Source: Sanghuangporus weigelae | Lineage: Eukaryota > Basidiomycota > Agaricomycetes > Hymenochaetales > Hymenochaetaceae | Length of the DNA stretch: 64,000 nt | Assembly: GCA_033182465.1 (NCBI GenBank) | Contig: CP137318.1 | Location: forward strand, 1,984,001 to 2,048,000 | Direction of reading: 5' to 3' | In this document: piece by piece, positions 22,622 to 34,246 of the stretch | How the letters are laid out: each line of letters begins with the position of its first letter | How positions within the stretch are numbered: the stretch's first letter is position 1 | Made by a program: the position numbers and the translations under genes | Notes under the pieces: model-generated | Database searches by the model: none | The model's input: the letters and a program-made list of their open reading frames with translations, nothing else | What the model was told of the DNA's origin: nothing

Positions 22622-23344
22622 GCTTTTTCGAGGAGCGTTACTTATGATTCACTACCAAAAAGGTGCCAGTTCGGAATCGCCCCATTTATTGTTATTCGTT
22701 TTCTTTCAGATCATGCCGGTTCTTTTGCTTTATCGCTTGCTGTCGCATTGCATTACCATGAGAAGAGTTTGATTTGGATCAGCTCTTTCTTTTCGTATCT
22801 GGAGCTCATCGGCGCACGAGATCTCGGTCTCCGAATTCAGATGCTAGTGAAGAGCAGTAACTTTGTGACTGAATTGTGTGCTTCTTCGAGAACTTCGAGA
22901 AGTATATTGGATCTCATTTATCGTGAGCTGCTGTAGCGTTAGGCGTTCGATCGTTCATCAGGGTCTTCGAGCAACGTAAACTTTCTCAATAAGCCAGGGT
23001 GATCTCAGGCTGTTCGTACCGCCGCCCGTTTGCGAATCATGTTTTCATCATAACAAATACAACGAAATATTTTCGTACGGATGATCAGGGGGCCGTCAAT
23101 ATTAATGTGAAGGAAGGGGTCTTTCGGCGTCTAACACCGTTCTAGATCTGGTGGAATATTTTCATTTTCACATCAAATATTCCGGATTTTTTTTTGTCAT
23201 TCCTGATGTACTACCGAATTTGGAAACTTTGGGCTTGTTTGTATGATCGTCACAAGTCCCTACAACCTCGATAACATCATCCACCATCACGGTCTGTACC
23301 TCTCTTCTTTATCTATCCTCAAGCTTTGCAACTGGGCTACGACA
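22622..23344. other. Spacer before SPF30 with an AT-rich hairpin
   Basis: No gene is seen. It contains a perfect 9-bp inverted repeat (GGAATATTT / AAATATTCC) at 23153-23161 and 23175-23183 with a 13-nt loop, about 160 bases before the SPF30 start, followed by a T run. Confidence 0.45.
23153..23183. repeat. Perfect 9-bp inverted repeat, 13-nt loop
   Basis: Arms GGAATATTT (23153-23161) and AAATATTCC (23175-23183). It could be a hairpin, a palindromic protein-binding site, or chance in AT-rich DNA. Confidence 0.6.
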
Positions 23345-24187
23345 ATGGACAGAGTCGACGAGAAGGAACTCGAGGCGTACCAGGTGCAATTATCTCAGGC
23401 CGAGCTCGCACTGAAGGGCGATCCGGAGAGCGCTGAGCTGCAGGAACTCGTGTCCGAGCTGAAGACGCTTATCCAGCTTACTGAGGAGTCTATCCGACAG
23501 AAACAAATACAGGCCGCTCAGAGCAAGGCTGAATCGAGCCGCAAAGCCTCTCAAGCAGGTGCTGCTGGAAAGACGTGGTCTGCGGGTGACGAATGCCTTG
23601 CGAAGTATTCCCAAGATGGTCAATTTTATCCTGCACGAATTACGAGTGTCGGCGGCGCTGAAGACAATCGAGTGTACAGCATTGTGTTTAAGGGCTACAA
23701 CACGACGGAGCTCGTCAAGGCGAACGAGGTCAAGCCGCTCAGCGCGTCGTACCTTTCAGGCCCGGGACCGTATGGCGGTGGAGCCTCGTCGAGCGGCGCG
23801 GGAAAACGCAAGCTCACGAAGGACGAAGAAGAGGACCGCGAGCGGCGAAAGCGGCGGACTGAGAAGAAGCTGGAGCTGCGCGCCACGAAGGCGAAAGAGC
23901 AGAACGAGAAGAAGGCGAGCTGGCAGAAGTTTGCAAAGAAGGCTGAAAAGAAGGGTGTCCACATCGCGGGTGTCTCCGGCACAAGTATCTTCAAGACACC
24001 TGACAATCCCTACGGAAAAGGTGGGCGTAGCTTCGCCTCGGATGTGTTTATGCCTCTCGAGATTTGAGATTTTGCTAATAATTTTTTTATTTTTATAGTT
24101 GGTGTCACTGGAAGTGGCAAGGGTATGACGGAGAACAAAGAGAGGCCAAAGAACAAATTTGTGAAAGATGCGGACAACACCTCATGA
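23345..24187 (+). CDS. SPF30/SMNDC1-type Tudor splicing factor
   Basis: N-terminal helical region (EAYQVQLSQAELALKGDPES), then a Tudor domain: WSAGDECLAKYSQDGQFYPA followed by RITSVG..YSIVFKGYNTTELVKANEVKPL. Aromatic residues of the dimethyl-arginine cage (W, Y, Y) are present. A basic, Glu/Lys-rich C-terminal region (RERRKRRTEKKLELRATKAK) ends in GVHIAGVSGTSIFKTPDNPYGK and, after one intron, VGVTGSGKGMTENKERPKNK. This C-terminal pattern is diagnostic for survival-motor-neuron-related splicing factor 30, which helps recruit the tri-snRNP to the prespliceosome. The start is ATG 23345 (MDRVDEKELEAY), preferred over an upstream in-frame start because conservation begins here. Confidence 0.9.
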
Positions 24188-25602
24188 GAATGAGAAACGG
24201 GTTCAACCACATGTATGTCGGTCCACTGCTCTTCAGCTTCTTGTTTCGATACTCAACGCGTGACCCCAGCTATCTCTTGCGTTTTCTCCTCTAATCCTCT
24301 ATAAACGCCCGTCATTGACGATCTGTATCTTTTCAAAGGATGTATTATCATAGACGAACTATGACGAAGCGCAAGCAGAACCAGGTGGTTATGGCGACAT
24401 GCTGGCGGCGATACATCTATGGCTACGTCTATTTCTCTTTTGTTATGACAGGACAATTCCTCACTTTTTGTTGAAAACGTATAAGTAATCACAGCTTCGC
24501 ATTCCCGCTGCACACAGAGTTTCTGTGATGGTCGTGGATAACCGAGCTGCATTGCATGTGTATTTATGACACCGATAGATGTCCAATTACTTACTTTTCA
24601 GTCGTGTCGGAGAGCAGCGACAATCAGGATTAGCGGCAAGTTCCACTTGTTATTCAGTCTTGAACTCGGAAATAAGTGACACCTGTTCTTTGCTTGCTCG
24701 AACAACACCCAGTATACTTAGAGAATCACCGTCCTGCCGTTGTGGGATGTAAATGTAAAAGACGGGATTCATCGCAGTGAGTTGACGAACTATAATCGTA
24801 CGATCTGCCAATCACTGTGGATAGCTCCGCTGCCTCCCCCGCGTGGCGTTCAAGTTCGTTCCACCTAGCCTAGCAAACTGCCTTTTTCAATTTAATTCGA
24901 ACCGCACCACGTTCGAAAATCTGGGGTAATGTCTCACACAATCATCAAAATTCTGTGCTGTAACTACCATTACACTCTGATGGAAGTATCGAAGACATGC
25001 CGTATTCCCGCTCAGGTTACATTACTACCACAGTGCTCACAGTGGAGAAACGATCAGGTTCTGGTCCTTTTCGCAGTATTACGCTTGTCTGCCGCCGGTG
25101 CCCATAGATGTGGGTGAAGGACAAATGCTTCTTCAGCCACAGCTTCTCTTAGCTTCTCTCTTCGGCTTGCATGCTTCATTTTTCCGGCTTTAATTAAGGT
25201 TGTATCCTTTACTAGATTTATAATTCACAGAACTGCTGCAAGCGTTTCGGGTCATTCCTAAGCCCGTATCGTGTGATGCTTTGATTCTGCGCAAAAGAAT
25301 AATGTAGCATCTGTGGTGCGGCACAAGGCTGCGTAAACAACATTGATTTTAATTTGGACTGTACATGTGTCGAAAACTTCATGATTTTGTTTCTTCACGA
25401 GGTTCTGTCTACGTTACTTCTTCCGGATTAACTTCACTGCGACATCTTGTGCGTGAATGTGAATCTTTTACGTGCCACTTTCGTGGGTGGAGTTTTGTGT
25501 GACGAAAACGGAGCAAAATCTATCAGTCATACATATGATCAATACAACATCAAGAAAAGTATACGTGCGCTTGTGTAAAGCACAAAGATGGGGTGAGACA
25601 AG
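24188..25602. other. 1.4-kb convergent spacer without recognised gene
   Basis: It lies between the 3' ends of SPF30 (+) and RIO2 (-). Only short frames occur, none with a recognisable domain. Sequence is mixed and moderately AT-rich. No tRNA boxes or terminal repeats seen. Confidence 0.45.
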
Positions 25603-27668
<2,066 letters not shown>

Positions 27669-27866
27669 CCTTGAAATATGAAATGGTGCGTTGATCGTTG
27701 TAAAGGGTCAAGGTGAAGTTCTGGTTTTTAGATCGAAATTAGAATTGCAGGGAATTTTTGTTTGATGTCATGACTACACGTGACCAAGGATCGACGCGTT
27801 TGGATTTTGGATTTGATCAAATCTTTCTCATTCTCATTATTCATTACACTTCGGTTGCACAAAAGC
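27669..27866. promoter_or_regulatory. 198-bp divergent promoter between RIO2 and NAA40
   Basis: The two start codons are separated by only 198 bases, so both promoters must fit here. AT-rich stretches lie at about 27720-27770 and 27810-27845. No specific factor site is claimed. Confidence 0.5.
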
Positions 27867-28869
27867 ATGGAGGACGATTCGCTCACGAATCACTCTGCAA
27901 TAAGGAAGGCAAACGCAGTGCGTTGGAGTATATTTTGCAATGTATCCGTAGAGTCCTGACGGAATTCCTTATAGGCCCCATCAGGCAAAATCCAGGAATA
28001 TGTGGCAACCGAGCAGACCATTAAGAATAATGAGTAAGCTATAAGAAAATAGATTTCATGAACGAGTGGTCCTGAAATCTCTTAGATACTGCTTCATCGT
28101 ACGAAAGTCGTCTGAGCTGTCAGATCCATTAAAAGAGCGAATATGGACGATATTCGAGAACAACATGAAGTCGATGTGGGTAAGTTATAACCTTCTGCCG
28201 CGAGGCCACTCTCTCAATATTGTTCCCTCCAGATATGAAACTGGCAATGTGTTCCCGTGGGATCCGCCTGAGAAACGGAAACAAATGTTTCACGAGCACT
28301 CGCGTTTCCTTATGATAGGATCTGGTTCCGAATCCGAGTCAGAACGCGCGGACTTTTCGGTACGAGAAGAAGCAGTTCTCGCTTATTGTATTTTCCGCTT
28401 TGAAAGAGACGAAGGGAAGGACGTTGTCTATGTGTGAGCTTTGATGCAATAAGATACGATAATAAATTCTTATCATCTACGCAGATATGAGCTTCAAGCC
28501 AGCGATGTGGCGCGCCGACTCGGACTAGGAAGAGCTCTTATTGAGAACCTGGAATCAATCGGAAGAGGATTCCAGATGTCTCTAATAATGCTAACTCATC
28601 TTAAAGGTAGGACTTTTCCTGCTATCCGGATTCTAAGGAAATAAGCAGCTGAGTATCGAGTATCTTGTCAGGGAACGAGGCCGCTAAAGCGTTTTATGAC
28701 TCTCTTGGGTAAGCCATCCACGAATTCAGGATTGATTACCTCATAATAATCTGCTCCTAGCTTTGAGGTAGACGAAACATCTCCGGATTATGAGGATGAT
28801 CGTGCAGTTGAAGGTGGCATATCAGACGAGGGCTATTCGATTCTTTCGCGTCGAATAAAGACTCATTGA
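27867..28869 (+). CDS. NAA40: N-alpha-acetyltransferase 40 (NatD), histone H4/H2A N-terminus acetylase
   Basis: Exons join to MEDDSLTNHSAIRKANA, PSGKIQEYVATEQTIKNNEY, then SDPLKERIWTIFENNMKSMW, a segment with YETGNVFPWDPPEKRKQMFH, and the GNAT core: VLAYCIFRFERDEGKDVVYV, YELQASDVARRLGLGRALIE, LIMLTHLKGNEAAKAFYDSL and GFEVDETSPDYED, ending GYSILSRRIKTH. The R-x-x-G-L-G-R/K acetyl-CoA loop and the W..K..EM-like helix plus the Y-x-I-L-S-(R/K)-x end match Naa40. NatD acetylates the Ser1 N-terminus of histones H4 and H2A. The start codon is 27867; the first intron uses a GTGCGT donor, and all joins keep phase. Confidence 0.88.
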
Positions 28870-29075
28870 CCTTCGCAAGATCACTTTCTTTCGTAGATCA
28901 CTGTGTTTTTACCTTGCTATCGTCTTGAGATGTATATCGGATTAAATTATTCTCCAGTTACCTGTTTTCAATTTAAATCCATTAGTATTCGGAGCGATTA
29001 TGTAATACAAAACGACGGCTCTCCCACCTTCACGATCTGGCCAACTGCACGAACGACCAGCACATCAACACATCC

Positions 29076-29534
29076 ATGCTGACCACATCAGCGCGACGAG
29101 TACTGCGCTTGAAATATACGATAAAGCAACAGCGACGAAACGCTGGAGGTGCACCGCACTATAACGAACCTTCCGGTTACCTGTTTGGTGAGAAGGTATG
29201 CACACCTCTCATCCTTCAATCACACACAATCTTGCAATTAAACCTGACTTTCTCTCGATACGCAAGCCTCTTCCACCAGGCAAGTCACGCCAGAAGGAAG
29301 GCTGGGAAAATTTGTGGTATTGGGGCATGTTCGGAAGCATGGGTTTAGCTGCTGTAGGACTCTACTACAAGCCGGACACAAGGTGTGTAGCCATGTTTGC
29401 TTGGTTGTGTTCGCTCGAGCTGATGAAGCCGTGACTTGTGTGCATTCAGTATACAGAGCTGGGCCTTGAAGGAGGCGAAGCAACGTATGGAGGCGCGTGG
29501 AGAGAAGGTTGAATACAAGCCGTCTTCGTCTTGA
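29076..29534 (+). CDS. Mitochondrial complex I ESSS/NDUFB11-type subunit
   Basis: Short protein with a basic mitochondrial leader (MLTTSARRVLRLKYTIKQQR), then EPSGYLFGEK spliced to PLPPGKSRQKEGWENLWYWG, one membrane helix (MFGSMGLAAVGLYY) and, after a second intron, SIQSWALKEAKQRMEARGEK. The G-Y-L-F..PPG..W-E-N-(I/L)-W..G-M-F-G..YKPDT-S-I-Q-x-W-A pattern is that of fungal ESSS/NDUFB11, an accessory inner-membrane subunit of NADH:ubiquinone oxidoreductase. It ends SSS plus stop at 29534. Assigned from recognised pattern only. Confidence 0.8.
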
Positions 29535-29731
29535 CCCCGCTATACTATACCGTACCGCATTCCGGTCACCAATAATACTCAATGCTCATAGACAACAGAA
29601 CCACTTCTTTTGCATTTGCTTGCAATACACATGGATTACTTATTCAAGACGAGGCTTCTATGAATGTTGAATTCTCGGGCCAATACCTATTACTTGTCGT
29701 GTTACTCTACTCATACTGGTGCCACCCATGT

Positions 29732-30532
29732 CTAAGACGACTCGCAGTGCATTTTATACGCTTCTGCATCCATCAAGTCCTCGACCTATGAAGGGATCGA
29801 GATCAGCGAAGATGTGTAATTAGGAAACTGCTAACATACCTCGCTCGGGTTGGAAAGCTTGATCTTGCAAAGCCATGCTGGATCTCAATGTAAGAGAAAT
29901 CGCGGAGAAGAAATTAGACATAGACTGCGCCGGACCTTTGTCCTCCGCGGATTTGTTGATTAAACCAGGCTGGTCTGCAAGACCTTGGTTGATCTCTTCA
30001 ATAGTCCCAGACACAGGCGAATACTGACGTCAATTGAGCACAAGAGCATCGTTAGACATTGACAGCTCGAGAACAAATTGTAGACACTCAACGATATCAG
30101 AGGCAGCCTTCACACTCTCCACGGCACCAATTTGGTCTGAAGTCCGAGTCCGTGAATGAGTCGGAGACGCAGAAACATTTGCAAGTTGTGTGATAAAAAC
30201 TCACCGCCAGTAGCAACTGTCGTTCCGACACTAGGTAGCTCGACGAAAACAACATCCCCGAGACTCTCCTGAGCATAATTGGTTATAGAGACGGTTCCAA
30301 TATTCGTAGAGTCGTCAAAGACAATGGCTTCATGATCGCTCGTGTATCTTTTCGCTGTAAGAATAGTAAAAAAGTGGTGATTGTGGACAACTGTCAGATA
30401 GTATGAGACTATCTTATGCTAACTGATGAGTGTTCGCACAAAAGGCGATAGGCGCTGAGGACGCCTTGCAACTGCTAACGCAGGCGCACGAAGAGATGAT
30501 GAGCGCGACGCTGTTCGTAAGACGGAGAACAT
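29732..30532 (-). CDS. Glycine cleavage system H protein, mitochondrial
   Basis: Leader MFSVLRTASRSSSLRAPALA is rich in Arg/Ser. The mature part reads KRYTSDHEAIVFDDSTNIGT, SITNYAQESLGDVVFVELPS, GDQIGAVESVKAASDI..PVSGTIEEIN, GLINKSAEDK, then WLCKIKLSNPSEVEDLMDAE. The Lys in ESVKAASD is the lipoyl-attachment site; the whole fits the lipoyl/biotinyl fold of GcvH, which shuttles the aminomethyl group between P and T proteins. Introns: one 58-nt intron inside the DK/WLC join uses a weak donor (GTCCGG), and the last intron precedes VEDLMDAEAYKM. Start 30532 fits a normal presequence; an upstream in-frame ATG exists. Confidence 0.9.
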
Positions 30533-30769
30533 GGATATGGTTCGAGACGGACTCGGACGCGTTACGTTCCGCTCTCTCCATTTGTACGTACTACATAAGA
30601 AGTACGCTAAAATAAATAATGACAAAAGCACCGGCGCCGTGATTATTCAAGACTCTAGTAGTTGCACTCGAAATATCAATTCCGTGGAAAGCAATTTCTT
30701 GTAGCTAAAAATATAACTAAAATTGCATCCTCAAAAGAAAACAGAAATAAAGCTAGTACTAGTATGATC

Positions 30770-31896
30770 CTAGACCGTTTCGCCACTATTTATCTCTTCT
30801 GAGCCGACATCCGAGATCTTTGGCTGCCCATTCACTTGCGAAGGACTACTACTCGAACTCGGGGCAGGTGGCTCCGACGAACTGTTACCTGCGAGCTGCC
30901 AGGCTGGTATTGACGGTCGTCCGACAAAGCTGGGCAAGGAGGGTGACGGAGTAGTCGGATAAGTAGGCCCGCGGCTCATAAGAAGAGCTTTGAGGGACTT
31001 CAACTCCTGCTGAAGCTCGCCCAATGATTGTGTTTGGCTCTCTTTATTTTTGTCAATCATCTGCATGGGATTAAAACTTAGTCAGAGATTTAGCGGAATT
31101 TCAGCGGAGACAACATGCCTTAGGTAGCATTTCCCGAATGGAATTAATCTCCTCCCTTATCTCACGCATTTCATCCCGCGTTCGAGTCTCCCCTTCTCGC
31201 ATCTCTTTGACGCACGCGTCTACTTCCTGGGTTGTCTGATCAACTTTGACTTTCTGCTCCTCGACAGCCTGGCGAACTGCAGCTGTCTCAGCTTGAATTT
31301 CCTTCAGCAATTTCTCAGCCGCATCAAACTGTTCAGTCAGTGCATCCCTATCCTCCTCATACGCTGTCGATGTGGGTGGCCGCAAATGAGGCATAAGATA
31401 TTTCTACACTGACATTAGATCATGTATCTCCTTTATAGCGGATTCAACATACACGAGCCAAAGAGACTGCGCCAAACATGAAGCTACCGGATACGACTGC
31501 CATAATCTATAACCATGTCGAATATCAGATGTCATTCATACTTCATAGAAGAAAAAGAGAAACTCACAAAGTAATCTCTCCAATCTAACGGCTGTTGTGG
31601 TGGGGGTACAGATCCAAAAGCAGGATAAGGAGATCCATATTGATATGGAGAATAATACGGGGTAGCTTGCACGGCAGCATTCTGCTTGAACGACGCCTGC
31701 TTCATGACCTCCTCAATTTCTGAGGGAGTGAGTCCCTTGGCTTCTAGAAATTGGATTCGTTGTGTTAAGGAAGAGCCTTGAGTCTGAGTCATTTAATGAG
31801 AAAATTGGCCATCATTAGATGAGAGTATCATGCCTTTGGATCTGTTAGGAATGCCAGAGCATTTCGCAAGAGCTCTGCCCGCTCTGAGGACGCCAT
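30770..31896 (-). CDS. PEX14: Peroxisomal docking protein Pex14
   Basis: The N-terminal PEX5/PEX19-binding domain is split over two exons: MASSERAELLRNALAFLTDP then SLTQRIQFLEAKGLTPSEIE. A hydrophobic segment (DYF..MAVVSGSFMFGAVSLARKYL) follows a Pro/Tyr/Gln-rich linker, as in Pex14 of other fungi, then a long coiled coil (RDALTEQFDAAEKLLKEIQA ... EIREEINSIREMLPK) and a Ser/Pro-rich tail. Pex14 sits in the peroxisome membrane and docks cargo-loaded Pex5. The first intron appears to use a GC-AG splice pair (donor GCATGA after DPK, acceptor CTCAG), since no GT lies in the right place; the alternative is that translation starts in exon 2 (MTQTQGSSLTQ), which would lose part of the docking domain. 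Confidence 0.87.
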
Positions 31897-32057
31897 GAAG
31901 GTAAAGAATAATCAAAGAAACACGTCCCGAAAATCCATGTGAAAGTGGGAAATCCGCATCACTCACGTGCTAGCTCGTGGGAAATTACATAAGCGAAACA
32001 TAAAATCCTCTTTCCGGCACTTGACGATGTCGCGCATTCCAGCTTGCTCTCGACAAG
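31897..32057. promoter_or_regulatory. 161-bp divergent promoter between PEX14 and TUF1
   Basis: Only 161 bases separate the inferred start codons of the minus-strand peroxin and the plus-strand mitochondrial EF-Tu, implying shared regulatory DNA. Confidence 0.5.
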
Positions 32058-33989
32058 ATGCTTGGTCTTAGGCTGACGGCGCCAGCGGTGGGCTGCCATC
32101 GTCTTGTCTCTTCTTCCGGTGTGTTTCCCATCAAAATGTAAAGTATTGTGCTCAAATTTTGATTTTTTTTCTTTAGCTCTTAACCAAAACTTCAGACATG
32201 CGCGGTCATTCCGAAACATACTTTCTTCTTCGTCCAGTACTTCTTCTCTTCCGAGGACTTCTATTGGTTCTTTGCGTTAGTATTGCATTTTTTCCAGTTT
32301 ATCGTCCTAATGATTTTATTGAATAGTGCAACGTCGCGGATATGCGGAAACATCTACGAAGTATACGCGAACGAAGCCCCATATGAATATCGGAACCATT
32401 GGTCACGTCGACCACGGGAAGACTACTCTCACGGCTGCTATCACCAAGACTCTTGCTGAGACTGGAGGTGCAAAGTTCACTGATTATGCTGATATTGACA
32501 AGGCACCCGAAGAAAAGGCCCGTGGTATTACAATCAACTCGTCTCATGTCGAGTATGAAACGGAAGGGCGACATTATGGTCATATTGATTGCCCGGGGCA
32601 TGCGGATTGTAAGGTCGTTTGCTCTTCTTACCATTGAATTTACTCATCGGACACCGTTAGACATAAAAAACATGATTACTGGCGCGGCTCAAATGGACGG
32701 TGCAATCATTGTAAGTCTTTCCTCGAGTTTCACCGGTGTGTGCTCAGCATCTTTATGCAGGTCGTCTCAGCTACGGATGGCCAGATGCCGCAGACGCGAG
32801 AGCATCTGCTCCTGGCTCGCCAGGTCGGCATTAAGAAGCTCGTGGTGTTCATCAATAAGGTTGATGTGGTTGACGACCCTGAAATGCTAGAACTTGTGGA
32901 CATGGAAATGCGAGACTTGCTTTCGACTTATAACTTCGATGGCGAGAACACGCCAATTATTATGGGCTCTGCTTTAGCTGCTTTGGAAGGTCGCGACCCT
33001 GAGATTGGTGTTAACAAGATTCGCGAGCTCGTCAAGGCTTGTGATGAATGGCTTGAACTTCCGATTCGCAAGTCGCCCGCTTCCCTCCTTCTTATCTTTC
33101 TACTAACTTAGATTTCGACTAGGCGACTATGACAAGCCATTTCTGATGGGAGTAGAGGACGTGTTTTCGATTCTCGGTCGCGGAACAGTAGCCACTGGTC
33201 GTGTACGCTTCATATTGGTCTCTGCATCGGCTAAGGCTAATTTTTTCTTACTTAGGTTGAACGCGGTGTCGTTCACAAAGGTGATGAGATTGAAGTTGTT
33301 GGCATAGGATCCGGCTTCAAAACCGTCGTCACCGGTATTGGTGCGTATGATCTGACTTATAGTTTATAGCATCTGGACTGATTTAATCTGTTAGAAATGT
33401 TCCGTAAGGAGCTTGAACGTGTAAGTTCTCTAGGAATGGTTTCACGCATCGTTTCTGATTGATTTATGTCGTAGGGAGAGCCTGGTGACGACATGGGTGC
33501 CCTTCTTCGTGGTGTTAAGAAGGAGCAGATTCGCCGTGGAATGATTCTTTGTGCTCCTGGCTCAATGACTTCTGTCAAGAAGTTCCAAGCTCAGATTTAT
33601 GTATGTGAGGAAGTGATGTCTGTACAAGAGGTCTGACAGATTGTCTGGTTATATATCTAGGTTCTCACGAAGGACGAGGGTGGTCGTTACACTCCGTTCA
33701 TGGCCCACTACAGACCTCAGCTGTTCTTAAGAACGGCTGATGTCACTGTTTCGCTGGAGTTCCCGGAAGGTACCCCAGATGCAAGGGACAAAATGGTCAT
33801 GCCGGGAGACCACGTCGAGATGGTCTGCACACTCTTGTATGACGTGGCCGCCGATGTTGGCTCTCGTTTCACTCTTCGTGAAGGTGGAAAGACTGGTAAG
33901 GTTCCAGATGATTCGCAGCATGTCGAGAGGATACTGACATTTGTTCAGTTGGTACTGGTATTGTCACCAAGGTTTTGGAGACCGTATAA
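32058..33989 (+). CDS. TUF1: Mitochondrial translation elongation factor Tu
   Basis: The GTPase has all motifs: P-loop [10 protein letters not shown], switch [14 protein letters not shown] (G3) and INKVD (G4), followed by domain 2 ([20 protein letters not shown]) and domain 3 ([50 protein letters not shown]). Sequence [20 protein letters not shown] marks the mature start. The mitochondrial leader needs two upstream exons: [20 protein letters not shown] (from ATG 32058), spliced by a GTGTGT..TTTAG intron to [20 protein letters not shown] and then by another intron to [10 protein letters not shown]. Delivers aminoacyl-tRNA to the mitochondrial ribosome. The stop TAA is at 33987-33989. Divergent from PEX14 with 161 bases between the starts. 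Confidence 0.93.
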
Positions 33990-34246
33990 ATTTAAAACCA
34001 TGCATCTTTCTTTCATATACAATAATATATCAAGCATTTTGCGCCGTCATCCCCACTCTGTTTACTCTAATTAGACATTACGCAGTGCGCTGTTGTCGGT
34101 AGCTCCTACTAAATGCATTTCCTACGGAAGTAAGAGGCTGAGAAATTTTGAAGTGTCCGGTCCGTGATAATCGATATTACGTACGCGTCATTTAAACGTA
34201 GTAGTGCAAACTGTATACACACCGCTCTGGCGACTCGGACGCCGTC

